NCBI GenBank assembly: GCA_002104985.1
Contig: MCGO01000153.1
Span: 27,245-91,244, forward strand
Direction of reading: 5' to 3'
Source of the DNA: Rhizoclosmatium globosum
Lineage: Eukaryota > Chytridiomycota > Chytridiomycetes > Chytridiales > Chytriomycetaceae
DNA: 64,000 nt
The position numbers and the translations under genes were made by a program. Below the pieces are notes generated by a model that made no database searches, was not told the origin of the DNA, and saw only the letters and a program-made list of their open reading frames with translations. The number at the start of each line of letters is the position of its first letter. Position 1 is the first letter of the stretch. Positions 23,001 through 33,505 of the stretch are shown piece after piece.

Positions 23001-25630
23001 AATCTGCTTGAACGCGGCTTCCATCTCAGCCATTTGGTTGCTGTGTGCAGTCGTGCGAGCTTGAAGCTTTTCCTTCAACTTTTCGATTTCATGCTGGGAT
23101 TCCTCGGCAGCTGCTTCATTGTCGTACGCCCGTTCGCGGTACTCGGTAACCATATCGTGCTGCTCAGTAAGTTCAAACTTCAACTGTCCAATCTCTTGAC
23201 GGTGTGAGTCTGCAAGTGCAGCAAGTTCCAGTTCCTTCGCCTTGATTTGCTCCTTGAGGTCAGATACGCTTACTTCCAATGCGGCAACGGCTTCGGCTTT
23301 TTGCTGAAGCTGGTCAACAGATGACGCTTGAATGGAAGCAATACGAAGCTCGGCCATATCACGCTCTCCAGCACGGTATTGCCGCTCTTCTTCGAGTTGA
23401 GCTTGCATCTCTTCCATTTGAGACTCATTCAATGCAAGGGCGTCAGCGTGGTTTGCATTAGCAGTATTGAGGGCTTCCACAGCGTCATCCAGAGCCGAGT
23501 GCAGTCTGATAATTTCTGCCTCCAAGTTCACAACCTTGGTTTGAGCCTCGTTAAGCTGGAATTGCATAGTTTCCATCTGCTTAGTAGAATACGACAATTC
23601 CTCTTCCAAGGTTGAAACACGAGCCTGCAGCTCTGATTTCAATGAATCTGCTTGCTGGAAATGCATTTGCCAAGTATCAGAAACTTCAGCGGTAGCAGCC
23701 AATTCAGCCTTGAGAGAGTCAATCTGAGAACGAAGGCCTTCTTCTTCTGCCGTCATGGCTTCCAACTGCGCACCACGCTCCATGATCTCGTGCATACCGG
23801 TTTCCAAGTGTTGACGCAACTGCACGATTTCCTGACTCATAGCGTCCACCTTTTGTTCGCTCTCACTTTCACGAGCAACTAACGCCGCCTTGAGACTTTC
23901 AATCACATCCTCAAATTCTTGCTGCTCAGTAGCACGTAGCTGTTCGAGTTCAGACAAATGTTGTGCTTTTTCAGCCACAGAAGCTTCAAGGCGGTTAAGC
24001 ATTTCAGTGACGTCACCATTTCGGCACCGCATATCGGAGAGAAGTGCTTCCAATGATTCCTTCTCTTTTTCCAACTCGCGTTTGAATTCAGTTGCGGAAG
24101 CGACTTGAGTCAACAGATTCTGTACTTGTGATTCCAGTTCTCCACGCTGAGCCAAGAACTGTGTCTTCTCAGCCAAAACTTCTTCCAACTCGGCAGTGCG
24201 AGCGTTCAACTCAGATTCTAGCGTTTCAATTTTCAGCTTATCTGCGTCCCACTCTGAACGAGCGGCATCCAATGCTCTAGTAACACTGTCCAATCGCATT
24301 TCGACATCTCGCTTCTGAGAAGAGATCTGTTCGACATGGTCTTGCAAAGCCTGGACCTGTGCCTCCCACTTCTCAAGTTCTTCATGAGATGACCGAGAAC
24401 CCATTTCCATTTCCTCAAGCTTTTGCGAAAGCTCGTGTCTCTGAGCGTCCGCAGCCTCAAGTAATAAGTCACGTTGCTCTTTTTCAGCAATTAACTGGTC
24501 GACTTGAGTTCTGAGAGCGTCAGACAGGTCCCGCAGCTCCTTTCGTTCAATTTGGAGCTTTTCGAGGGTAGTGCTTTTAGATTCGACGAGGGAGCGTGTC
24601 TTTGCCGTAGTTTTCTCGAGGTCGGTTATTTTGCGTTCGAGGATTGTTGTTTTGGTGGCCTTCTCGACAAGGTTGACGGATTGCTTCTCCGTCTTTTCCA
24701 ACTATCGGGGAAACGGTTTGTTAGTGTGGAATATGGAGTAATATTAGCATCAATCAAAACTAACGTTAGATTTCAGCAGATTGTGTCGTCGTGTCATTTC
24801 AGCAAGCTCCTTTTCTTTTGCAGCAGCAGTGGAGGCAAGAGAATTCTTCTCACGTGTAGCTTCCTTCAGAGAAACGTCAAGACGATTTAAACGCTCTTCC
24901 AACAAATGCATTTCACGTTGATGGGCGATGATTTGTCGTTCGTACTGTTCTTGCCACTTCTGAGCCTGGTATGATTGTATTGTAAGCCTTGGTAAAAGCA
25001 CAAAAGCTAGCAAACCTCTTTTTTGTATTTCATGGCTTCGTTGATTGCAGTTGCTGAAGGTGCAACAGGTGCACGAGACGATGCACGGCTGTTAGTTGGG
25101 GGAAGGGGGATCTGCGGACCGGCAGACGAAGTTTGCGACGTGGAGTCATCACTTTGCTCAGCGGCAGGAGCTGTGGTATCTACTAGAAGGGTGGTTGAGT
25201 AAGGAGCTATGTGGACCCAACAAAAGTACCTTTTGGCGGGCTCTTGAAACGCTTTTCGCTTTCAAGGAAGCCAAACTTCTTTGTTCTATCGTCTGAAACT
25301 AGAGAGACCTTCACTTCATAGTCGGTAGGGCCTGGAGTTTCACCAGGGACTGTGTAGGGAGAATGGGTTGACAGGTTAGCAAATGTTCGGGTACTGGGTA
25401 CTTTGAAAGTGGGCAAGTTGGTTGAGATGCACTCTTAAGCTCCAAAACTATCTCCAGCTTTGGTTCTCAAGGTTTCAGTCCCAGCAAGTCGAGCCTACGT
25501 CCAACCTGTCAATCTCAGCTGCTTTGCCCTCCACCGAACCAGGCTCATTCTCATACCACTTCTCACTCTGCCCTATCTCTGATGATGGCTTACCAAACAA
25601 TTCCGGTCGTTTGCTGTGGGAGAAGGACAT
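20065..25630 (-). CDS. HMMR/RHAMM-like giant coiled-coil protein
   Basis: Seven exons encode about 1,640 residues. Exon 1 (25630-25594) gives MSFSHSKRPELF and joins across a 193-bp intron to VPSTRTFANLS, then PGETPGPTDYEVK and FGFLESEKRFKSPPKG. This resembles the HMMR N-terminus (MSF, a PGPxxY motif, then F-x-x-SERF). The body is one 3.7-kb exon of uninterrupted heptad coiled coil rich in E, Q, L, A and K. Near the C-terminus ADLMGHQNAQQKIRHIAKMK matches the conserved HMMR tail that links to spindle-pole and centrosome partners, and a basic Ser/Thr-rich tail follows. HMMR proteins bind microtubules and organise centrosomes. Assignment rests on the two ends, because coiled coil alone is not diagnostic. 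The start was chosen because it splices in frame and gives the family-like first residues. Confidence 0.72.
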
Positions 25631-26112
25631 TCGAGGTTTGCGAGGTCCTTATTGGTCGTTGTTTCTGTTTCAGATGGATTAAGCTCTGGCAGCTGCCTCC
25701 AGTGCAAGCTACTTACAATTTAGATGCTTATAAATACAGTCGGTGGTGTGGTATATTGCGCGGGGCGAAGGCTACCGGTTGCTTGGAAGTTGGTGGGTCG
25801 AGCTCCAAGTTTGTTTCAAGTTTTTGGACTGACCAATAGAGGAATATCAGAACTTGAGATGGCCCAAATTTAACCATTTGTAGAGTACTTGAGGGCAAAA
25901 CGGAGAAATCTGTAGAGAATCAAGGGTGTTGAAGGATGAGAACCAAGATAAATCCCCACATGAATAAGTTCATCTCAGAGGCGAACTATAAAGGGTTAAT
26001 AAATAAATTAATACGGAGAAATAAATAATAAATCGGAAGAAGAAAGAAGCGAGTCCGATTTGGGGGCTGATGATTTCCAAAGCAATTCTGAAGCAACCAA
26101 ACGAAGCAATCA
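25631..26112. other. Divergent intergenic region
   Basis: 482 bp between the HMMR-like gene (minus) and the NPF/UIM gene A (plus), presumably a shared promoter. A TATA-like TATAAATAC occurs near 25729. No conserved reading frame, RNA gene or repeat was seen. Confidence 0.4.
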
Positions 26113-27647
26113 ATGTCGTCGCCCAATTCACGCAACCCGTTCCTCGCCGTCCCACCCACTTCAAGCCTTCCTATCCCACACAATTCCAATTCCAATGCCA
26201 ACAACGGCAACACTCTCCCGCAAAACGAGGCGGCCCAGCTGAATCCACACAATCCGTTCCGAAGCCCAAGTCCTTTTCCAATGGCAACTTCAACTTCGCC
26301 CTTCAATCCATTTGTTCAGTCGTCTTCTTCTTCGCCTTCAAATCCGTTTCTTGCTCCTTCGCCTTCTTTGAAACCGTCGGCGGCACTGCTCACAGAGTTC
26401 GACCCCTTCAAATCTTCAGGTTCGCAATCAAACACACTTAGGTCTCAAGATGCATTCACATCCATAAACTCTTCGTTATCCGCTGCGTTGCCTCCACCTT
26501 ATGCTTCAGTCATAAACCCATCGTCAAATGCGATAACCACTCAAGTGAATAATCTGGAAGAAGACGAACGCCTTGCCCTCCAGATTGCATTGGGCCAAGA
26601 ACCTACCTCACAAGGAAATATCTCACAAATTGAATCCGATGAAATACTTGCAAAACGGTTGGCCGAGGAAGAACGAAGGGGTAGTATTTCAAATTCGTCA
26701 AATAATCCCGGACGTAATACTGGTGGAATGGTTGCTTCGAGTGTATTGGCTGTCTCTAATGATGATCAAGATGATGATGCTACTCTTGCGCGAATTCTTC
26801 AAGAGGTACAGTGAATTTTGATAGATACGAATACCCAATTAAACACAATCAACATCAGGAAGAAGATAATGCATTCTTGGAACAATCTCGGAGAGAGGCT
26901 AGCAATCTCATCAGTATACCACCCAGACCAAGCCAGTACAACAGTAATCCTCCATACAACTTACACACGTCAATGTACACTCTACCAACCAACCAACCAA
27001 CAATGCACCCCAATTATCCGACCACATTCCCAGCACAAGCCGCCAGCTTCAGCGTCGGCACACCTTATCACACCCACGGCTTCCCCCTGGACACAACCCC
27101 CACCTCCCGCTTCCCCACAACCGAAACCCGTGACGTCGACATCTGCATCTGGGGCAGAGACTGCATAACCGTTATGGAATCAACCAACCGTCTCTTCTAC
27201 ATAAACCTCCTCTCCCGTGAAGCCCGATACCTCCAAAACTGGCGTGTCCAACGAACAGACGCTGACGGCCCGACCGTCTTTGTCATCACGAAGAAGCAGG
27301 GGAACGCGCTTGCGCCTATGGACACTGTTGCTTTGTTTGACGCGTCGGTTGGGAAGGTGATTGCGTGTAAGGGGAAAGGGGAGGTGTTGAATTTTAGTAC
27401 GGTGAGTGGAAGTGAGAAGCTTGTGTGGAAGGATGGGGAGTTGCGTGTGAATCATGGGTTTTTTGGGAAGAAGGGGGCGGGGGATGATTGTACGGATTTG
27501 TTTGCGTATGTTGTGAGGAAGGGGAGGGAGGATGGGAATTTGGTGCGGTATCGTGTTCGTGTTGGAGGGAGAGGGTTGAATAAGGTGGATTTGATTTGTT
27601 CCAGTTTTGTTGCTATGCTTTTGTTGGAGATGGGGACGAATGTGTAA
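26113..27647 (+). CDS. NPF- and UIM-motif protein with novel C-terminal domain, copy A
   Basis: Two exons joined by a 53-bp intron (26806-26858) placed after ARILQE. The N-terminal half is Ser/Pro/Asn rich with repeated NPF or DPF tripeptides (RNPFLAV, HNPFRSPS, FNPFVQS, SNPFLAPS), which in other proteins bind EH domains of the endocytic machinery. Three charged helices follow: LEEDERLALQIALGQEP, SDEILAKRLAEEE and DDATLARILQEEEDNAF; the first resembles a ubiquitin-interacting motif. The C-terminal 190 residues form a compact domain with DICIWGRDCITVME, LFYINL, SGSEKLVWKDGELRV and YRVRVGGRGLNKVDLICSSF. I do not recognise that domain. Architecture suggests an epsin-like endocytic or sorting adaptor, by inference only. 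Paralogs lie at 28861-30089 and 31447-33398. Confidence 0.75.
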
Positions 27648-27725
27648 AAAGAGACAAAGAATATACAAATTTTGTTTTCACTATTCTTGGATCTTGTCAG
27701 ACAAAGGGCTCTGAATCTCATTGTT

Positions 27726-28718
27726 ATGAATCCGGCCAACATAACAGCTTATGAAACATACAACCGTGATGTGGGGCCCATCTGTATTCTAGAAACATGG
27801 ATCACAGTCGCAGTTTCTGTTGTTCAAGTCATGATTCTGGTCTACCTTGTTTCTATCGACATCAAAGCCAGTTCATCCTGCAAGGCGATTTTCTCATCAG
27901 TCAATTTATTGCTTCTTTCTATCATTCTTTCAAACGTGCTCACGAACGTCTTTTACTCAACAATGGCACTGCAGAATGATACTCGAATGGTTATCACCTA
28001 CAATATTCTCGAAAATTTATTCTTTTTCGTTTGGATAATGCTGCTTCTGGTATATTGTTATAATCGTGGGGAACCTGTGGTTCAATTGATATTTCCAAGA
28101 ATCAAACCTTTTCTGCACGCTCTCCTAACTATATTTATGGCGCTGGAGGGGATATATTTCGTGTTTATCATCGCAACGGATTATATCGAAGAGAAAACCT
28201 ACAGCTTTCCAGATGTGTTATTCGCTTTAAATATTGCTGGAACCATGATTCCGTTTGTTTTTGATTTCACTATTCTGATCAGCTACGCAATATACCTTCG
28301 CACTGTGCAAGAAATTCATCTTGATGTTGAGAAGCTGCGTATCATATCGCGTTATGGCATTCTTTCTTTCATTGCCTTTCAAACAGTCTTGATTGCGATA
28401 GTCGTATTGAATCTTGGCTCCACAAACACTATAACTTGGAATACTCTCCCTTTGTTTTACTTCTGTCTCCATTGCCAGAATCTAAGTCCACTTCTGTATA
28501 TGTTTGTTCAACTTGCGATGAAATATTCCCTGCAACAAGAAAAACAGCAAAAGCTCAAGACGCAGACTGAGAAAATAGAAACAGCAAAACATAAAATATC
28601 GGATGCTGGGAAGGCGCATCATGGATCAACTGTACCATCTATTGTGAAAACAACTGTAGCATCCACCTCAGATGTTGAGCCGTTGCCCAGCTTGCGCCAC
28701 TCGAAGCGTATAACGTGA
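27726..28718 (+). CDS. Seven-helix membrane protein (GPCR-like), copy 1
   Basis: Single exon, 330 residues from the ATG at 27726 (MNPANITAYETYNRD). The short N-terminus carries an N-glycosylation sequon (NIT). Seven hydrophobic helices follow, for example ICILETWITVAVSVVQVMIL, SSVNLLLLSIILSNVLTNVF, NILENLFFFVWIMLLLVYCY, ALLTIFMALEGIYFVFIIAT, FALNIAGTMIPFVFDFTILI and GILSFIAFQTVLIAIVVL, then a last helix in LPLFYFCLHC and a 70-residue basic, Ser/Thr-rich cytoplasmic tail with a short coiled stretch (QQEKQQKLKTQTEK). Topology and tail suit a G-protein-coupled receptor, but I see no DRY or other class motif. A diverged minus-strand relative lies at 30113-31253. It begins 79 bp after NPF/UIM gene A. 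Confidence 0.72.
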   Translation: MNPANITAYETYNRDVGPICILETWITVAVSVVQVMILVYLVSIDIKASSSCKAIFSSVNLLLLSIILSNVLTNVFYSTMALQNDTRMVITYNILENLFFFVWIMLLLVYCYNRGEPVVQLIFPRIKPFLHALLTIFMALEGIYFVFIIATDYIEEKTYSFPDVLFALNIAGTMIPFVFDFTILISYAIYLRTVQEIHLDVEKLRIISRYGILSFIAFQTVLIAIVVLNLGSTNTITWNTLPLFYFCLHCQNLSPLLYMFVQLAMKYSLQQEKQQKLKTQTEKIETAKHKISDAGKAHHGSTVPSIVKTTVASTSDVEPLPSLRHSKRIT

Positions 28719-28860
28719 AATACATGACAATAACAAGAAAACTGGTAATTGGTTATTCAACAATCGTGGGACCAATTATGCTTGTTGCAAACCGTGGGTC
28801 ACAAGCCCCAAAACAAAATCAAAAAACCGCAGACCAATCAATTCTACAAAAAACCAGAAT

Positions 28861-30089
28861 GTCTAGTGCGCCTTTTGATAGTAATCCATTCCGTTCTTCC
28901 AACTTCACAGCGGGGCCTGCTGTCAATTCAATCACAAGCCACCCTTCTGAATTACCACCATCATACGACAGCCACTTCATGGCCATATCTGGCGACAGCA
29001 GCAATACTCTAGAGTCTGATGAACGTCTTGCGGCTGAATTAGCTGCGATCGAACGTGATCTAAGTATGTCAACTGAGGAAGAACAGTCCCAAATTGAGGG
29101 CGATGAGTTGCTGGCCAGACAACTCTCCCTTTTCAGCGAGCCTGAAGTGCTGTCCATCAAGGCTTCTGACAGAAAGGCTACGATCCGTAGGTTGCAAGAA
29201 GTATGTAAATTTTTGGAGTGTGAAACATGCTGACGAGATAACCCCAATCGAGTAGGAAGAAGATCAACGTCGAGCAAATGGTATAATATCATCTCTGCAG
29301 CAAACAGTCAACAAAGACAAGCCCCTTCCAACACCGCCGCCACAAACATTCACATACTACTCGGGAACACCAAACCAAACCGTTCCCGGCTCAAGATTCA
29401 CAACCGACCCAATCACATTGGACATCTGCGCATGGCCACACTGTATCGCCGTCTTTGATCCATCTACCCATGTATGCCTCTACTACACCAACATAACCTC
29501 AACAACCCCAGCAAAAAACCAGAAATACACGATCCAAAAGACATCCGTCGGTGGACCTGCCCTCTTCATTCTGTCCCGCGTCGGGCACGACCACCACCAA
29601 CGTAACAAACTCGCGCTCTTCGACACGTACATTGGAAAAGCTATCGTATGCACGCGTACACGCACTGGCTTGATCTTCTCAGCCATTAGTGGGAGCGAGA
29701 AACTGGGGTGGACTGATGGAGAGCTTCGTGTATTGAACGGGGTTTCTGGGTTCTTGAATGCTGTGGACCATCCTGGACATGTGGCGAGTTTGTTGTCGTA
29801 TGTGGGGAAGAAGGTGGATGAGAGTGCGGGTGGTATGAATCCGGCGGATTTGTTTGCGTATGTGGAGAGTACGAATCGTGAGGTGGGTGGGCTGACGCGG
29901 TATCGTCTTAAGGTTGGTGGACGTGGGTTGGGTAAAGGCGATTTGGTTTGTGCTAGTTTCGTGGCAATGTTGGTTATGGAGTATACTACATCACAGCATG
30001 GTCACCACTACAATGGCAACCATGCTGGTTATAGCCAATGCGATCCTTATAAGTCTACAGGGAGTTGGAACTGGGGTCAAACGAAGTAA
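28861..30089 (+). CDS. NPF- and UIM-motif protein with novel C-terminal domain, copy B
   Basis: Paralog of 26113-27647 with one intron (about 29201-29255) at the same place, after RRLQE and before EEDQRR. It starts MSSAPFDSNPFRSSNFTAGP, has a single NPF, helices LESDERLAAELAAIERDL and QIEGDELLARQLSLF, then the C-terminal domain: LDICAWPHCIAVFD, CLYYTNI, SGSEKLGWTDGELRVLNG, LFAYVESTNREVGGLTRYRL and VGGRGLGKGDLVCASFVAML. Its N-terminal half is much shorter than in copy A, and it has an extra His/Tyr/Asn-rich C-terminal extension. Same-strand, 142 bp after the first seven-helix gene, and tail-to-tail with the second. ATG at 28861 was chosen because upstream in-frame codons show no family similarity. 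Confidence 0.75.
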
Positions 30090-30112
30090 TTAAAAATGAA
30101 ATCGAGTTTATA

Positions 30113-31253
30113 TCATTTCTTGCTTCCCTTCTCTAAAAGGCTGCTCTGTTGACGAGTTATCGAAGAAGATTGATGTTCATTCTGGCTTTGACTGCTGGAA
30201 GAGCTGTGTACTTGTTTCGTTGTCATTTTTGCCTTTTCAATTGACTCTACTCGATGAGCAGTGCTATTCCGCTTGGCTTTGATCAGCGCTACCTTCATCC
30301 ATATTTGCAAGAAAACATCTAAATAATCTTAAATTTGTACGTTCTGAGTAAATATTGGGAATTCTTACAAGCTGTGTTGGGATTGATTGCAATGGCCTCG
30401 GATATCAGCAGAGCAACACACACCCCTGGATTAGTGTAATCAAAGACGACATATGACGGTATGAGGATTGACAATTGACCAAGTAACAGAATAAACTCAG
30501 ACCATGCACCAAATACGGCAATGATTTTGAATCGAGCAACATCCACAGAGCAAATGCTGTTACACTGAAGCTTGTTGAGGTACACAAGATAGCACAAAAC
30601 AATAGTCGTATCAAAAAGAAGGAGATCTGTTGATGGAATCCACAAAGAAAATTGTTATGACAATGGGTCCTGAGGTTTTGTCGTAAAAGGTATTATATAC
30701 CTGCCACAGCTACATTCGTGATTGCATTATGCCATACGGTTAAAGGGTCTTGCATCGGATGATCGAAGGGAAGAATGCTTTGTGCGGTAAACATAGCGGT
30801 CAAGCTTGCCTCAGAAAGAACAAACAAGCCGAACAGAATCGGGGCGAGAAACTGTATTCGTGGCGCAACGATTTCAATAATTGCAGTTCCTCGCACTTTC
30901 CATGAGTAATAAAGTATCGACACCCATTGTGTAAAGTTGCAAAATGAAGAGAGTATGTTGTAAAACGCGTAGACGACTTTGTCATTTGTGTAATCAATCA
31001 AGTAGCCGCAGAGGTTTTGAAGACCGTTTGCAAACGCAATAATTGCAATCAGAATGTTGGCAGGTGTTGCTGCGCGTTTCCACGCGGATGGTTTGAAGGT
31101 GTAAAGTTCTTCAATATAGTACAGCAAAAGAAGCTGGAGCAGCGAACTTGCTACACAAATATATGCACTGTAATTCCAAACACTTGTACTCAGGGCGTCG
31201 AAATTGTTGACGATCCAACTTCCGCTGTTGGTGCTGTTTGTTCTGTTTGACAT
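30113..31253 (-). CDS. Seven-helix membrane protein (GPCR-like), copy 2
   Basis: Three exons. The first, from ATG 31253 (MSNRTNSTNSGSWIVNNF, with several N-glycosylation sequons), supplies four to five helices (YICVASSLLQLLLLYYIEEL, NILIAIIAFANGLQNLCGYL, FLAPILFGLFVLSEASLTAM). An intron ends near 30632; the second exon has LLLFDTTIVLCYLVYLNKLQ and FILLLGQLSILIPSYVVF. A second intron (GTAAGA...TTTAG, about 30360-30310) brings in AYVFLQIWMKVALIKAKRNS, which completes helix seven, and a Ser/Gln/Lys-rich tail ending at 30113. The plan of glycosylated N-terminus, seven helices and polar tail matches 27726-28718, with an aligned VAPRIQFL versus IFPRIKPFL segment before helix four. Ligand and coupling are unknown. 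Confidence 0.68.
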
Positions 31254-31446
31254 ACGGAACAAAGAAATGAGTAATGGTAACAAAGGGATTTACTTATCTC
31301 AACGACTTCTATGGTATCTCCATTCAGTTTGAAGTAGTTAAGAAGATAAATTTGTTTGATAAGTGAAAGTGATTGACGGAACGAAACAGAGATTCTCATA
31401 GTATTCTTCACGTGTGTCCCGCCCAAAAACTCATTCTGAACAGTTC

Positions 31447-33398
31447 ATGTCAGACCTCCACAACCCGTTCGTCACGACCGACCAGCGGCAACAAACGCAA
31501 ACGCCACTTTCATCAGCCAACCCTTTCGCGTCTCAGGGACAGCAGCAGCAACAGTTATCTTCGAATCCCTTCAATCCATTCAATGTATCCACCGCCACAA
31601 CACCCACTCCGAATCCATTCGCAAACCAGGCATCGTACCCCGTTCAGCCACTCCAGCCGATTCTTCCCAACAACCAGATCCAGTCGCAATTCCAGCCTCG
31701 CAACACTGTCACGCCAACTCTGCACGACCCCTTCACTTCCCTTTCGTACCAACTCTCGCCGGCCCTGCCCCCGCCCCAGCCATCGGCCCCAGCACTTCCA
31801 CCGCGTCGCGCGCCACACCACCGAAGTCCATCGCAAGCATCAGACCTTCCTCCCGCGTACTCTTCCCCCACATCCTCTCCACCCCGCTCAATATCACCGG
31901 CCCCTCCTCCAGCCTTCAACCAACCACAAAACCTGACTTCATCCACTTCAACATCCCACAACGACCTCTCAACGTCCTCCTCAGACCTCCTCCGCCAACA
32001 ACAACAACAACAACAACAATCTCACATAAAACAACTCGAAGAAGACGAACTCCTCGCGCGACGCCTCGTACAAGAAGAATCTGCAGCACTTCGTCGAACC
32101 CCTCGCGACACGACGACAGCAGCTGCTGGACCAACAGACGTCCCACCACGTCGAACATCCCTTCCAACACACACACGTTCTCAATCTCAGGATCGACATC
32201 GCGGTGTCTCCTCCGACCCTGCGAACGACGCGGAATTGGCGCGGATTCTGCAAGAGGTAATTAAAGTGGATGTTTCTTTTGAAGTGCTTTAACTTTATTG
32301 GGGCGGGTGGGTTTTTTTAGGAAGAAGACGCGGCGTTTGCGGAAGAGATTGCGAGTCAAGAAGGGAGTGGATATGGTGGTGGTGGCAGTGGTGGTGGTGG
32401 AGGGATGGGAGGAAGAAGTGAGGCTCGGAGGGGTAGTAGTCAATCTGGGAATGGTGGGTATTATTATGGTGCGTCGTCGCAACAACAGCCACCACCACCA
32501 CCTGCAAGAGTTGTTACAAGGCGGAATACGGATACAGGTGGAAATGGTGGGTTCTTTAGTGTAACGGGAACACCCTCCCGAATGGCGTTTCGTCGGGCTT
32601 CAATGCGTGAGTCACCCGTCCCGTCATTTGGTGCACCGGTTCGGAGTCCTGGTGGCGTTGTGGGTAAACCGGGGCATTATTCGCCGTTCGAGGTTGAAGC
32701 GAATAGAGCGAGTCGGTTTTTAGGGGGTGAGTATCGGGACTTGGATGTGTGTTTTTGGGGCGGAGAGTGTGTCACTGTTTTGGAAGGGGCAGATGTTTTG
32801 TATTATGTGAATTTGGTGGGATGTGTTGTTGCTGGTGGGAGGGACGGTGTGTGGGTATGTTTCTTGTGTGAATATTGTTTTGTGATCTGACTTTTTACAC
32901 TAAATAGGAAGTGGTGCTGCAACGAAATAGTGCAGAAGGAGATAATGTGTATCAAATGCGTGAGACTTTCAAGGGAAAAGTATTCCAAGTATATGGTGTG
33001 TGGTTTATTCAAGAGTGGTCACTTTAATAATCGCTTCTCACACAGATCCTGTTTCTGGAAAGGCAGTGAATTGTGCAAGAGGAGGAAAGAATGGAGCGCA
33101 GTTGGCATTCACGACATTGACAGGTTTGGAGAAGTTGTTGTGGGTGGAAGGGGAGATGCGAGTAATGCCTGAAGCACCCAAAGGATTGTTTGGGAAATTG
33201 ACAAGACGAGAGAGTGCCACGAGAGTATTGGGTCAAGATGGCGGAGACTTGGATTTGTGTGGGTATATTGTGAGAGAGGAAGGCGATAGGGATTTTGAGC
33301 TGCGGCGATTCCGGATACGTGTTGGAGGACGGGGATTAGGACGACTTGATTTAGTTGTTGCGAGTTTTGTTGGCAATGTTCTTCTTGGATCCAGCTAA
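31447..33398 (+). CDS. NPF- and UIM-motif protein with novel C-terminal domain, copy C
   Basis: Four exons: 31447-32256, 32321-32815, 32908-32995 and 33046-33398. The first intron is at the same ILQE/EED site as in copies A and B; two more introns split the C-terminal domain. The N-terminal part has many NPF motifs (HNPFVTT, ANPFASQ, SNPFNPFN, PNPFANQ), a proline-rich stretch, poly-Q (about 32000-32019), then LEEDELLARRLVQEES and DAELARILQE. A Gly-rich linker leads into the conserved domain: LDVCFWGGECVTVLEG, YYVNL, then TGLEKLLWVEGEMRV and RFRIRVGGRGLGRLDLVVAS. The domain is the most diverged of the three. ATG 31447 gives the NPF-bearing start seen in the other copies. Confidence 0.72.
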
Positions 33399-33505
33399 GT
33401 AGTTTGTGGTGGGACATAATACAATTGTTCTGATTGGGTGGCTGTTTGCTGATTTGTTTCAAGTCTCCTTTTTCGTGGAGATTGATTTCACACACAAAGC
33501 AAACA

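Noticed and set aside
20931..24890. Several plus-strand frames of 60-130 codons antisense to the HMMR-like exon.
   Set aside because: They mirror the biased codon use of the coiled coil and have no domain, start context or splice logic.
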